DNA of 22,592 bases from Mesostigma viride (lineage: Eukaryota > Streptophyta > Mesostigmatophyceae > Mesostigmatales > Mesostigmataceae), in contig RPFO01002332.1 of assembly GCA_009746045.1 (NCBI GenBank), positions 1 to 22,592 on the forward strand, written 5' to 3'. Made by a program: the position numbers and the translations under genes. How positions within the stretch are numbered: position 1 is the first letter of the stretch; each line of letters begins with the position of its first letter. Shown here piece by piece: positions 11,501 through 19,915 of this stretch. The notes under the pieces are model-generated. The model was not told where the DNA came from. It saw only the letters and a program-made list of their open reading frames with translations, and did not search any database.

Positions 11501-13736
11501 TGTCCTTGTCCTTGTCCTTGTCCTTGTCCTTGTCCTTGTCCTTGTCCTTGTCCTTGTCCTTGTCCTTGTCCTTGTCCTTGTCCTTGTCCTTGTCCTTGTC
11601 CTTGTCCTTGTCCTTGTCCTTGTCCTTGTCCTTGTCCTTGTCCTTGTCCTTGTCCTTGTCCTTGTCCTTGTCCTTGTCCTTGTCCTTGTCCTTGTCCTTG
11701 TCCTTGTCCTTGTCCTTGTCCTTGTCCTTGTCCTTGTCCTTGTCCTTGTCCTTGTCCTTGTCCTTGTCCTTGTCCTTGTCCTTGTCCTTGTCCAGTCCTT
11801 GTCCTTGTCCTTGTCCTTGTCCTTGTCCTTGTCCTTGTCCTTGTCCTTGTCCTTGTCCTTGTCCTTGTCCTTGTCCTTGTCCTTGTCCTTGTCCAGTCCT
11901 TGTCCTTGTCCTTGTCCTTGTCCTTGTCCTTGTCCTTGTCCTTGTCCTTGTCCTTGTCCTTGTCCTTGTCCTTGTCCTTGTCCTTGTCCTTGTCCTTGTC
12001 CTTGTCCTTGTCCTTGTCCTTGTCCTTGTCCTTGTCCTTGTCCTTGTCCTTGTCCTTGTCCTTGTCCTTGTCCTTGTCCTTGTCCTTGTCCTTGTCCTTG
12101 TCCTTGTCCTTGTCCTTGTCCTTGTCCTTGTCCTTGTCCTTGTCCTTGTCCTTGTCCTTGTCCTTGTCCTTGTCCTTGTCCTTGTCCTTGTCCTTGTCCT
12201 TGTCCTTGTCCTTGTCCTTTGTCCTTGTCCTTGTCCTTGTCCTTGTCCTTGTCCTTGTCCTTGTCCTTGTCCTTGTCCTTGTCCTTGTCCTTGTCCTTGT
12301 CCTTGTCCTTGTCCTTGTCCTTGTCCTTGTCCTTGTCCTTGTCCAGTCCTTGTCCTTGTCCTTGTCCTTGTCCTTGTCCTTGTCCTTGTCCTTGTCCTTG
12401 TCCTTGTCCTTGTCCTTGTCCTTGTCCTTGTCCTTGTCCTTGTCCTTGTCCTTGTCCTTGTCCTTGTCCTTGTCCTTGTCCTTGTCCTTGTCCTTGTCCT
12501 TGTCCTTGTCCTTGTCCTTGTCCTTGTCCTTGTCCTTGTCCTTGTCCTTGTCCTTGTCCTTGTCCTTGTCCTTGTCCTTGTCCTTGTCCTTGTCCTTGTC
12601 CTTGTCCTTGTCCTTGTCCTTGTCCTTGTCCTTGTCCTTGTCCTTGTCCTTGTCCTTGTCCTTGTCCTTGTCCTTGTCCTTGTCCTTGTCCTTGTCCTTG
12701 TCCTTGTCCTTGTCCTTGTCCTTGTCCTTGTCCTTGTCCTTGTCCTTGTCCTTGTCCTTGTCCTTGTCCTTGTCCTTGTCCTTGTCCTTGTCCTTGTCCT
12801 TGTCCTTGTCCTTGTCCTTGTCCTTGTCCTTGTCCTTGTCCTTGTCCTTGTCCTTGTCCTTGTCCTTGTCCTTGTCCTTGTCCTTGTCCTTGTCCTTGTC
12901 CTTGTCCTTGTCCTTGTCCTTGTCCTTGTCCTTGTCCTTGTCCTTGTCCTTGTCCTTGTCCTTGTCCTTGTCCTTGTCCAGTCCTTGTCCTTGTCCAGTC
13001 CTTGTCCTTGTCCTTGTCCTTGTCCTTGTCCTTGTCCTTGTCCTTGTCCTTGTCCTTGTCCTTGTCCTTGTCCTTGTCCTTGTCCTTGTCCTTGTCCTTG
13101 TCCTTGTCCTTGTCCTTGTCCTTGTCCTTGTCCTTGTCCTTGTCCTTGTCCTTGTCCTTGTCCTTGTCCTTGTCCTTGTCCTTGTCCTTGTCCTTGTCCT
13201 TGTCCTTGTCCTTGTCCTTGTCCTTGTCCTTGTCCTTGTCCTTGTCCTTGTCCTTGTCCTTGTCCTTGTCCTTGTCCTTGTCCTTGTCCTTGTCCTTGTC
13301 CTTGTCCTTGTCCTTGTCCAGTCCTTGTCCTTGTCCTTGTCCTTGTCCTTGTCCTTGTCCTTGTCCAGCACCTTGTCCTTGTCCTTGTCCTTGTCCTTGT
13401 CCTTGTCCTTGTCCTTGTCCTTGTCCTTGTCCTTGTCCTTGTCCTTGTCCTTGTCCTTGTCCTTGTCCTTGTCCTTGTCCTTGTCCTTGTCCTTGTCCTT
13501 GTCCTTGTCCTTGTCCTTGTCCTTGTCCTTGTCCTTGTCCTTGTCCTTGTCCTTGTCCTTGTCCTTGTCCTTGTCCTTGTCCTTGTCCTTGTCCTTGTCC
13601 TTGTCCTTGTCCTTGTCCTTGTCCTTGTCCTTGTCCTTGTCCTTGTCCTTGTCCTTGTCCTTGTCCTTGTCCTTGTCCTTGTCCTTGTCCTTGTCCTTGT
13701 CCTTGTCCTTGTCCTTGTCCTTGTCCTTGTCCAGCC

Positions 13737-15391
13737 CTTGTCCTTGTCCTTGTCCTTGTCCTTGTCCTTGTCCTTGTCCTTGTCCTTGTCCTTGTCCTTG
13801 TCCTTGTCCTTGTCCTTGTCCTTGTCCTTGTCCTTGTCCTTGTCCTTGTCCTTGTCCTTGTCCTTGTCCTTGTCCTTGTCCTTGTCCTTGTCCTTGTCCT
13901 TGTCCTTGTCCTTGTCCTTGTCCTTGTCCTTGTCCTTGTCCTTGTCCTTGTCCTTGTCCTTGTCCTTGTCCTTGTCCTTGTCCTTGTCCTTGTCCTTGTC
14001 CTTGTCCTTGTCCTTGTCCTTGTCCTTGTCCTTGTCCTTGTCCTTGTCCTTGTCCTTGTCCTTGTCCTTGTCCTTGTCCTTGTCCTTGTCCTTGTCCTTG
14101 TCCTTGTCCTTGTCCTTGTCCTTGTCCTTGTCCTTGTCCTTGTCCTTGTCCTTGTCCTTGTCCTTGTCCTTGTCCTTGTCCTTGTCCTTGTCCTTGTCCT
14201 TGTCCTTGTCCTTGTCCTTGTCCTTGTCCTTGTCCTTGTCCTTGTCCTTGTCCTTGTCCTTGTCCTTGTCCTTGTCCTTGTCCTTGTCCTTGTCCTTGTC
14301 CTTGTCCTTGTCCTTGTCCTTGTCCTTGTCCTTGTCCTTGTCCTTGTCCTTGTCCTTGTCCTTGTCCTTGTCCTTGTCCTTGTCCTTGTCCTTGTCCTTG
14401 TCCTTGTCCTTGTCCTTGTCCTTGTCCTTGTCCTTGTCCTTGTCCTTGTCCTTGTCCTTGTCCTTGTCCTTGTCCTTGTCCTTGTCCTTGTCCTTGTCCT
14501 TGTCCTTGTCCTTGTCCTTGTCCTTGTCCTTGTCCTTGTCCTTGTCCTTGTCCTTGTCCTTGTCCTTGTCCTTGTCCTTGTCCTTGTCCTTGTCCTTGTC
14601 CTTGTCCTTGTCCTTGTCCTTGTCCTTGTCCTTGTCCTTGTCCTTGTCCTTGTCCTTGTCCTTGTCCTTGTCCTTGTCCTTGTCCTTGTCCTTGTCCTTG
14701 TCCTTGTCCTTGTCCTTGTCCTTGTCCTTGTCCTTGTCCTTGTCCTTGTCCTTGTCCTTGTCCTTGTCCTTGTCCTTGTCCTTGTCCTTGTCCTTGTCCT
14801 TGTCCTTGTCCTTGTCCTTGTCCTTGTCCTTGTCCTTGTCCTTGTCCTTGTCCTTGTCCTTGTCCTTGTCCTTGTCCTTGTCCTTGTCCTTGTCCTTGTC
14901 CTTGTCCTTGTCCTTGTCCTTGTCCTTGTCCTTGTCCTTGTCCTTGTCCTTGTCCTTGTCCTTGTCCTTGTCCTTGTCCTTGTCCTTGTCCTTGTCCTTG
15001 TCCTTGTCCTTGTCCTTGTCCTTGTCCTTGTCCTTGTCCTTGTCCTTGTCCTTGTCCTTGTCCTTGTCCTTGTCCTTGTCCTTGTCCTTGTCCTTGTCCT
15101 TGTCCTTGTCCTTGTCCTTGTCCTTGTCCTTGTCCTTGTCCTTGTCCTTGTCCTTGTCCTTGTCCTTGTCCTTGTCCTTGTCCTTGTCCTTGTCCTTGTC
15201 CTTGTCCTTGTCCTTGTCCTTGTCCTTGTCCTTGTCCTTGTCCTTGTCCTTGTCCTTGTCCTTGTCCTTGTCCTTGTCCTTGTCCTTGTCCTTGTCCTTG
15301 TCCTTGTCCTTGTCCTTGTCCTTGTCCTTGTCCTTGTCCTTGTCCTTGTCCTTGTCCTTGTCCTTGTCCTTGTCCTTGTCCTTGTCCTTGT
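13737..15391. repeat. Perfectly homogeneous hexamer block
   Basis: Between the CCAGCCC interruption at 13731 and the CCAG at 15392 I see about 276 consecutive identical hexamers (about 1.65 kb) with no substitution or indel. A second perfect run follows from about 15398 to 15938. This contrasts with the heavily interrupted left 3 kb and suggests that the right side is the most recently expanded or homogenised part of the array. Confidence 0.85.
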
Positions 15392-15946
15392 CCAGTCCTT
15401 GTCCTTGTCCTTGTCCTTGTCCTTGTCCTTGTCCTTGTCCTTGTCCTTGTCCTTGTCCTTGTCCTTGTCCTTGTCCTTGTCCTTGTCCTTGTCCTTGTCC
15501 TTGTCCTTGTCCTTGTCCTTGTCCTTGTCCTTGTCCTTGTCCTTGTCCTTGTCCTTGTCCTTGTCCTTGTCCTTGTCCTTGTCCTTGTCCTTGTCCTTGT
15601 CCTTGTCCTTGTCCTTGTCCTTGTCCTTGTCCTTGTCCTTGTCCTTGTCCTTGTCCTTGTCCTTGTCCTTGTCCTTGTCCTTGTCCTTGTCCTTGTCCTT
15701 GTCCTTGTCCTTGTCCTTGTCCTTGTCCTTGTCCTTGTCCTTGTCCTTGTCCTTGTCCTTGTCCTTGTCCTTGTCCTTGTCCTTGTCCTTGTCCTTGTCC
15801 TTGTCCTTGTCCTTGTCCTTGTCCTTGTCCTTGTCCTTGTCCTTGTCCTTGTCCTTGTCCTTGTCCTTGTCCTTGTCCTTGTCCTTGTCCTTGTCCTTGT
15901 CCTTGTCCTTGTCCTTGTCCTTGTCCTTGTCCTTGTCCTTTTCTTG

Positions 15947-16797
15947 CTTGATTTTCTTGCGCCAACGGCCGTTGCAATTTGGAAATTAGGGTGTTATTTT
16001 TTTTTTGCCCAACGGCCGTCGGAACCTTGAAATTAGGGTGTGATTTTCATGCGCCAACGGCCGTTGGAACCCGTAAATTAGGGTGTGATTTTCATGCGCC
16101 AACGGCCGTCGGAACCTTAAAATTAGGGTGTGATTTTCATGCGCCAACGGCCGTTGGAACCTGGAAATTAGGGTGTTATTTTTCTGTCGCCAACGGCCGT
16201 TGGAACCTGGAAATGAAGGTGTCATTTTTCTCGCGCCAACGGCCGTTGGAAACTGGAAATTAGGGTGTGATTTTCATGCGCCAACGGCCGTTGGAACCTG
16301 GAAAATAGGGTGTGATTTTTCTCGCGCCAACGGCCGTTGGAACCTGGAAAATAGGGTGTCATTTTTCTCGCGCCAACGGCCGTTGGAACCTGGAAATTAG
16401 GGTGTGATTTTTCTGTCGCCAACGGCCGTTGGAACCTGGAAATTAGGGTGTGATTTTCATGCGCCAACGGCCGTTGGAACCTGTAAATTAGGGTGTGATT
16501 TTCATGCGCCAACGGCCGTTGGAACCTGTAAATTAGGGTGTGATTTTCATGCGCCAACGGCCGTCGGAACCTTAAAATTAGGGTGTGATTTTCATGCGCC
16601 AACGGCCGTTGGAACCTGGAAATTAGGGTGTTATTTTTCTGTCGCCAACGGCCGTTGGAACCTGGAAATTAGGGTGTGATTTTCATGCGCCAACGGCCGT
16701 TGGAACCTGTAAATTAGGGTGTGATTTTCATGCGCCCACGGCCGTTGGAACCTGGAAATTAGGGTGTTATTTTTCTGTCGCCAACGGCCGTTGGAAC
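15947..16797 (+). repeat. Minisatellite A, 45-47 bp palindrome-centred unit, about 18.5 copies
   Basis: The core CCAACGGCCGTTGG, a perfect 14 bp palindrome, begins at 15962, 16009, 16054, 16099, 16144, 16190, 16236, 16281, 16327, 16373, 16419, 16464, 16509, 16554, 16599, 16645, 16690, 16735 and 16781. The spacing is 45 or 46 bp, with 47 bp for the first. After the core each unit reads AACCTGGAAATTAGGGTGTG and then ATTTTCATGCG (45 bp form) or ATTTTTCTGTCG / ATTTTTCTCGCG (46 bp forms). Some cores carry CGTCGG in place of CGTTGG. The array abuts the hexamer satellite on the left and ends about 47 bp before exon A. Short ORFs across it on both strands exist only because the 45 bp period is a multiple of three. 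Confidence 0.96.
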
Positions 16798-16800
16798 ATA

Positions 16801-16844
16801 GTACTGACCTTCCGGCTATCTGTATGTTTTTTGCATGTGATCAG
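16801..16844 (+). other. Intron 3' end: branch point and splice acceptor before exon A
   Basis: CTGAC at 16804-16808 matches the branch-point consensus, with its A 37 nt before the AG at 16843-16844. A T-rich stretch (TGTATGTTTTTTGC) lies between. The acceptor reads GATCAG|GGG and resembles the acceptor of exon C, GCATGCAG|GGG. No donor lies in the window, so the intron would start left of base 1 and contain the whole satellite plus minisatellite A. The alternative is that this is leader sequence and translation begins at the in-frame ATG at 16824, whose first residues would be MFFACDQ. Confidence 0.6.
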
Positions 16845-17998
16845 GGGCGTCCGTCAAGGCAGAGAACGGACGAAGAGCGGAGGAAGTGGGCTTACAAGAT
16901 TGAACATAACTGTTCGGAAAGGCATCTCACAACATTTTTTGAGGACTGGCGCCAACGAGCACCGGGCACCGACTTATGGTCGGTTATTGTGAAGACCTTT
17001 GAGAGGAAGGGGCTGCTGACGACACGTGCTGGAAATGCGAAGCCCAGCATTTTGGACTCCTGGGAGCCAGCGCCGTCCTCTCAAGTGCACGACAAGAATC
17101 TAACTGACACCATACAGGCGGCGTTTCATCTGCGGCAGAAGATACGCCTAGTTCCAGACGATGTCGACATCGTGGGGGGGTCCGCGATTGCGACTCAAGT
17201 ACGGGCCCCCACGGAGAACTTGTGCCAACTCCCGGAACTCATGCGGCACCGGACGGTGACGGTGCGGAATTGTAGGGGGCTCGCGCCGTGGTTCGTGGGG
17301 GCCGGCACAAGTCTGACAAAAGCAAAATGTGCCGTGCCGATCTTCCGGTTTGCGTGGCAGGTGCTGGCAGACCGTGATCCAGGTCTCTACAATTTATGGG
17401 TGCAGAGGAGTGAAATGGTTCCTTACCACATTAAAATACTGACGGGGGACGACAGTGACCGTGCCGTGCAGAGGTTCGGATACTATCGTTCGCCAACGGC
17501 CGAGGAAGCCATGTCCATTCTCCGGACGGACTCCCTGAAGGACATGGCGGCCGCTTGCTCAGACGAGTTGATCACCATGGAGTTGGATCCGTCCGAGTGG
17601 TCAAATGAATCTGAGCGTGAGGCAGTAGTTGACCTGACGAAATCCGCGCTGGGGAGCTTGAACATCTCGGACCATGCCGGCCTTAAGGGTAAATTTCCAG
17701 ACCAGACGCCTTGCGTGTTTGTGCAGTTTGCCGTGCTGGACGGCAACCACTACACGCAGATGTTGAAGTCCGTGATTTTCGAGGGCTCTGACGAGCAAGT
17801 GAGTACTGCGATAGCTGGCGAGATTGCGGGTACACAAAAGGGCAAGTTCGTGGAGACAACCGACGAGGCGTTTGATTTGTGGAGGGGTTGGTGAGGGACG
17901 CGGACAAGTTCAAGTACACCAATCTGGACGTGCTCAAGGGCTGGGAGGTGGAGGGGGAAGCACTGATCCCGCCCATGAAGGACATGCGGACGCAAAAG
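16845..17998 (+). CDS. Exon A of an unrecognised large nuclear-type protein (N-terminal globular region, one frame break)
   Basis: This is the first exon visible of a multi-exon plus-strand gene. The reading frame begins GRPSRQRTDEERRKW and stays open to a TGA at 17892. It then continues in the next frame as VEGLVRDADKFKYTN and ends MKDMRTQK at a GTAAAT donor. The frames overlap near 17873-17894, and one extra T in GATTTGTGG would join them. With that base the exon is exactly 385 codons, phase 0 at both ends. I see no signal peptide or membrane segment. The composition is that of a soluble globular protein. Around residue 299 is VLDGNHYTQML (DGNH at 17739-17750), faintly like the DG(Q/N)HR motif of ParB/sulfiredoxin-fold proteins but lacking the usual Arg after His. 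I recognise no family. It is flanked on both sides by the same minisatellite family. The start is uncertain (see the acceptor entry). Confidence 0.72.
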
Positions 17999-18660
17999 GT
18001 AAATATAACGGATCGGGTGTGGGAACGTTTTAGGCACTAGATGTTATTTTTGTTCGCCAACGGCCGTTGGAAACTGGAAATTAGGGTGTGATTTTTCTTT
18101 CGCAAACGGCCGTTGGAACCTGGAAATTAGTGTGTGATTTTTCTTGCGCCAACGGCCGTTGGAACCTGGAAATTAGGGTGTGATTTTTCTTGCGCCAACG
18201 GCCGTTGGAACCTGGAAATTTGGTTGATATTTTTCTTGCGCCAACGGCCGTTGGAACCTGGAAATTCGGTCGACATTTTTCTTGCGCCAACGGCCGTTGG
18301 AGCCTGGAAATTAGGGTGTGATTTTTCTTGCGCCAACGGCCGTTGGAACCTGGAAAGTAGGGTGTGATTTTTCTTGCGCCAACGGCCATTGGAACCTGGA
18401 AATTAGTGTGTGATTTTTCTTGCGCCAACGGCCGTTGGAACCTGGAAATTAGGGTGTGATTTTTCTTGCGCCAACGGCCGTTGGAACCTGGAAATTAGGG
18501 TGTGATTTTTCTTGCGCCAACGGCCGTTGGAACCTGGAAATTAGGGTGTGATTTTTGTTCGGGAACGGCCGATCTTCCAAAGTGTAAGGACAAAATGTCA
18601 GGTCGTGTGTTGTATGACCGTTTTTTGTCTCAAACACTGATTCACATTTCATGCATGCAG
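17999..18660 (+). other. Intron between exons A and C, filled by minisatellite B
   Basis: The donor is AAAAG|GTAAAT at 17998/17999 and the acceptor is CATGCATGCAG|GGG ending at 18660. A branch-point-like CTGAT lies at 18637-18641, about 20 nt before the AG. The intron is phase 0: the last codon before it is AAG and the first after it is GGG, both in good coding frames. About 520 of its 662 bp are minisatellite B. Either side are unique spacers, 18000-18051 and 18576-18660. Confidence 0.82.
18052..18575 (+). repeat. Minisatellite B, strict 46 bp units, 11 copies plus a decayed end
   Basis: This is the same family and orientation as minisatellite A. Cores start at 18057, 18103, 18149, 18195, 18241, 18287, 18333, 18379, 18425, 18471 and 18517, exactly 46 bp apart. 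The linker is mostly ATTTTTCTTGCG, a variant that otherwise appears only at the extreme left of array A (15950-15961). Point variants include CGCAAACGG (18103), TGGTTGATA (18211 region), TCGGTCGACA (18266 region) and GGCCATTGG (18379 unit), the last being a CpG-to-CpA type change. The right end is a degenerate core, GGGAACGGCCGATC. Confidence 0.96.
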
Positions 18661-19139
18661 GGGAGAGAGGCGCATCGGAGGGTTGCCCTGATCGGAGGGG
18701 GGCTGAATGCAGAAGACGAGGCCGTTTCCAAAAAGTCGAGGGGGACGGCGCTGCTGGAAGTGCACAACTATTTCAAGACGCACATGGAGGAATCCTGGGA
18801 TAAGCCGGAGGTGCCCCTTCAGGACCAGAAAGAAATATGGAATTTGATTCATGGGGTTTCAAGCAGCACTGAGAAGGCAAGGAAGGACGGGGAGGGGGAG
18901 GAGGGTGGTGAGGAGCGGGTTGGAGGGCGATTGAACGAGGGTGGTTTGTCCGAATCGGAGAAAACCCAAGTCTACGACTTCATCTCGGCTGTGAAGGATG
19001 AAACGGTCGCTCCGAACGACGACAGTAGATGTGGAATGCCGATTGAGGACAAGCTGGCCAAGGAGCTTGCAGAGTTTCTGGACATCGTGGCAGCGGACAA
19101 GCTGGACGGGGAGGGAAGGGTGATGAGGAAGGGGGGGGG
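18661..19139 (+). CDS. Exon C, segment 1: unrecognised protein, charged helical region
   Basis: The frame opens GREAHRRVALIGGGLN directly after the acceptor, in phase with the end of exon A. It runs about 160 codons to a TAG at 19165-19167. It includes a probable helical region (ALLEVHNYFKTHMEESW), a Glu/Gly-rich low-complexity linker (about 18880-18945) and a second helical region ending AKELAEFLDIVAADKLDGEGR. The frame is lost at a run of nine G at 19131-19139; the last residues after the run look random. One extra G there would carry the frame onward. I do not recognise a domain. Confidence 0.7.
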
Positions 19140-19270
19140 ATCAAACAGGAAGGGTGGAGGAGTCTAGCCCGCTTTCGATTCTGGCCGTCTATCATGGCAA
19201 CCGTGAAGGCCAAACACGTTCCTCCTCAGTGCTTGTATGACCTGACATACATGGCCAAGATCTTCTGCGA
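19140..19270 (+). CDS. Exon C, segment 2: short in-between reading frame
   Basis: After the G9 run the most protein-like reading is in the frame giving FWPSIMATVKAKHVPPQCLY, then DLTYMAKIFCE, up to about 19270. It would stop at a TGA a few codons later, while the next frame continues as GDVQLFMIYNRDLGKYPEP. A single extra G in GAGGTGATG near 19268-19273 joins the two. A competing reading of 19139-19230 (PLSILAVYHGNREGQT) is also open and looks plausible, so the exact path across these 130 bases is uncertain. No good donor-acceptor pair explains the change as an intron. Confidence 0.5.
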
Positions 19271-19915
19271 GGTGATGTCCAGCTTTTCATGATCTACAAC
19301 CGCGATTTGGGGAAATACCCCGAACCACGCGACCTCGGCTGGTTGCCGATGCAGCCTTCGGAAGCCGACAGCGCCCTTCAGAGGGTGGCCGATACGGTCG
19401 CTGTAGCTGCCAAGAGACTAAGGGCGGTTATCAGGCCAACGGGGAGGGACGATTCCACCTTCCCACTTGCACTGCTGGAGAGGACGGATTTTTGGACGAC
19501 CCACAAGGAGGAAACGAAATGGTGGGTCCTGATTGCGCCCGAACCCCCAACCGAACAGGCTGTGGTGCCCCAACCCGTACAGCCTGTGGCGGGGGCTGTG
19601 GTGGTGACGGGGGCTGTGCCGGAGGAAGGCCAAGCCGAACATGCGGAGGCAGAGGACGTCCAGTCGGGTCGCCAAAAAAAGGTGGGGGAGAAGCGGGAAC
19701 CCCCGCGGAAGTTTGGGTCGGAGGAGCTGGCATCCGAAATCGAGCAGCAGGGCCCGTGGATTTCTAAGAAAGTTTACGGGTCTGACGGGGAAACGACCTG
19801 TGAGTTCATGATGAAGACTTTCGCGTGGGAGAAAAGCGATGGGCCGACACGGTTGGCTCAAGTGGTACTTAATGCAATGGAGGGGTTCGAATTTGTTGTG
19901 AAGAGGAAGGGGGGG
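19271..19915 (+). CDS. Exon C, segment 3: unrecognised globular region with a Pro/Val/Gln-rich linker
   Basis: This open segment of about 215 codons starts GDVQLFMIYNRDLGKYPEP. It continues through DLGWLP and a helical stretch (ADSALQRVADTVAVAAKRLR). A WWVLIAPEPP strand-like stretch follows, then a Pro/Val/Ala/Gln-rich linker (about 19545-19640). A charged linker and then ETTCEFMMKTFAWEKSDGP and VVLNAMEGFEFVVKRK close it. An apparent TGA at 19916-19918 follows a run of seven G (19909-19915). One more G converts the end to KGGVNQPDIKNGIW, which leads straight into segment 4. An initiation at the ATG at 19289 is unlikely, because the protein-like sequence extends upstream of it. Confidence 0.68.

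Larger units (their letters stand above)
1..15938. repeat. Giant (CTTGTC)n hexanucleotide satellite, truncated at left edge
   Basis: The whole stretch is a 6 bp tandem repeat, CTTGTC on the plus strand and GACAAG on the minus strand, about 2,600 copies. It starts at base 1, so the true array is longer. A perfect unit has no A on the plus strand; A appears only in short interruptions. Interruptions fall into classes: TGCCAGCACC (mainly 677-2510, also near 3195 and 5523), CCAGCACC without TG (from 2872 on), CCAGTCC, CCAGCCC or CCAGCC, CCGCC (near 6779, 6871, 9127), and single-base indels. The unit makes no stop codon in any of six frames, so enormous dipeptide-repeat ORFs appear on both strands; I do not call these genes. 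If the splice acceptor at 16844 is used by an upstream exon, the array lies inside an intron. Confidence 0.97.

Noticed and set aside
2-16030. Open reading frames of 4,000-5,300 codons over the satellite on both strands
   Set aside because: They consist of dipeptide repeats created by a hexamer that contains no stop in any frame. All six frames are open at once and switch between dipeptide types at indels, so there is no sign of selection on a protein.
15979-16679. Small ORFs on both strands in minisatellite A (and similar ones in B at 18081-18652)
   Set aside because: They translate the tandem unit (PTAVGTxKLGCDFHA-type and RFQRPLAHENHTLI-type). Openness follows from the 45 bp period, and both strands are equally open.
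16764-16844. Gene start at the ATG at 16764
   Set aside because: The first residues would be translated from the last minisatellite unit and its flank, which includes the branch point and pyrimidine-rich acceptor region.
15947-18575. CRISPR-like array of palindromic repeats at regular spacing
   Set aside because: The linker between palindromes is itself conserved, so there are no unique spacers. The context is eukaryotic and intronic, and no cas-like genes are present.
15947-18575. TTAGGG inside each minisatellite unit as an interstitial telomere repeat
   Set aside because: It occurs once per 45-46 bp unit and never in tandem, so it is part of the unit and not telomeric.
18676-18705. VALIGGGLN as a Rossmann nucleotide-binding motif at the start of exon C
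   Set aside because: The spacing does not make a full GxGxxG motif, it sits mid-protein with no following beta-alpha pattern that I can see, and no partner motifs follow.
19120-19272. An extra intron explaining the frame changes in exon C, with GTGATG at both ends
   Set aside because: There is no convincing donor, branch point and acceptor set, and the interior encodes protein-like sequence (HVPPQCLYDLTYMAKIF) continuous with the downstream frame after one added base.
17483-19861. Other minus-strand ORFs over exons A and C and over 21155-22091
   Set aside because: They lack protein-like composition, conflict with the plus-strand exons and cover intron boundaries without matching splice signals.
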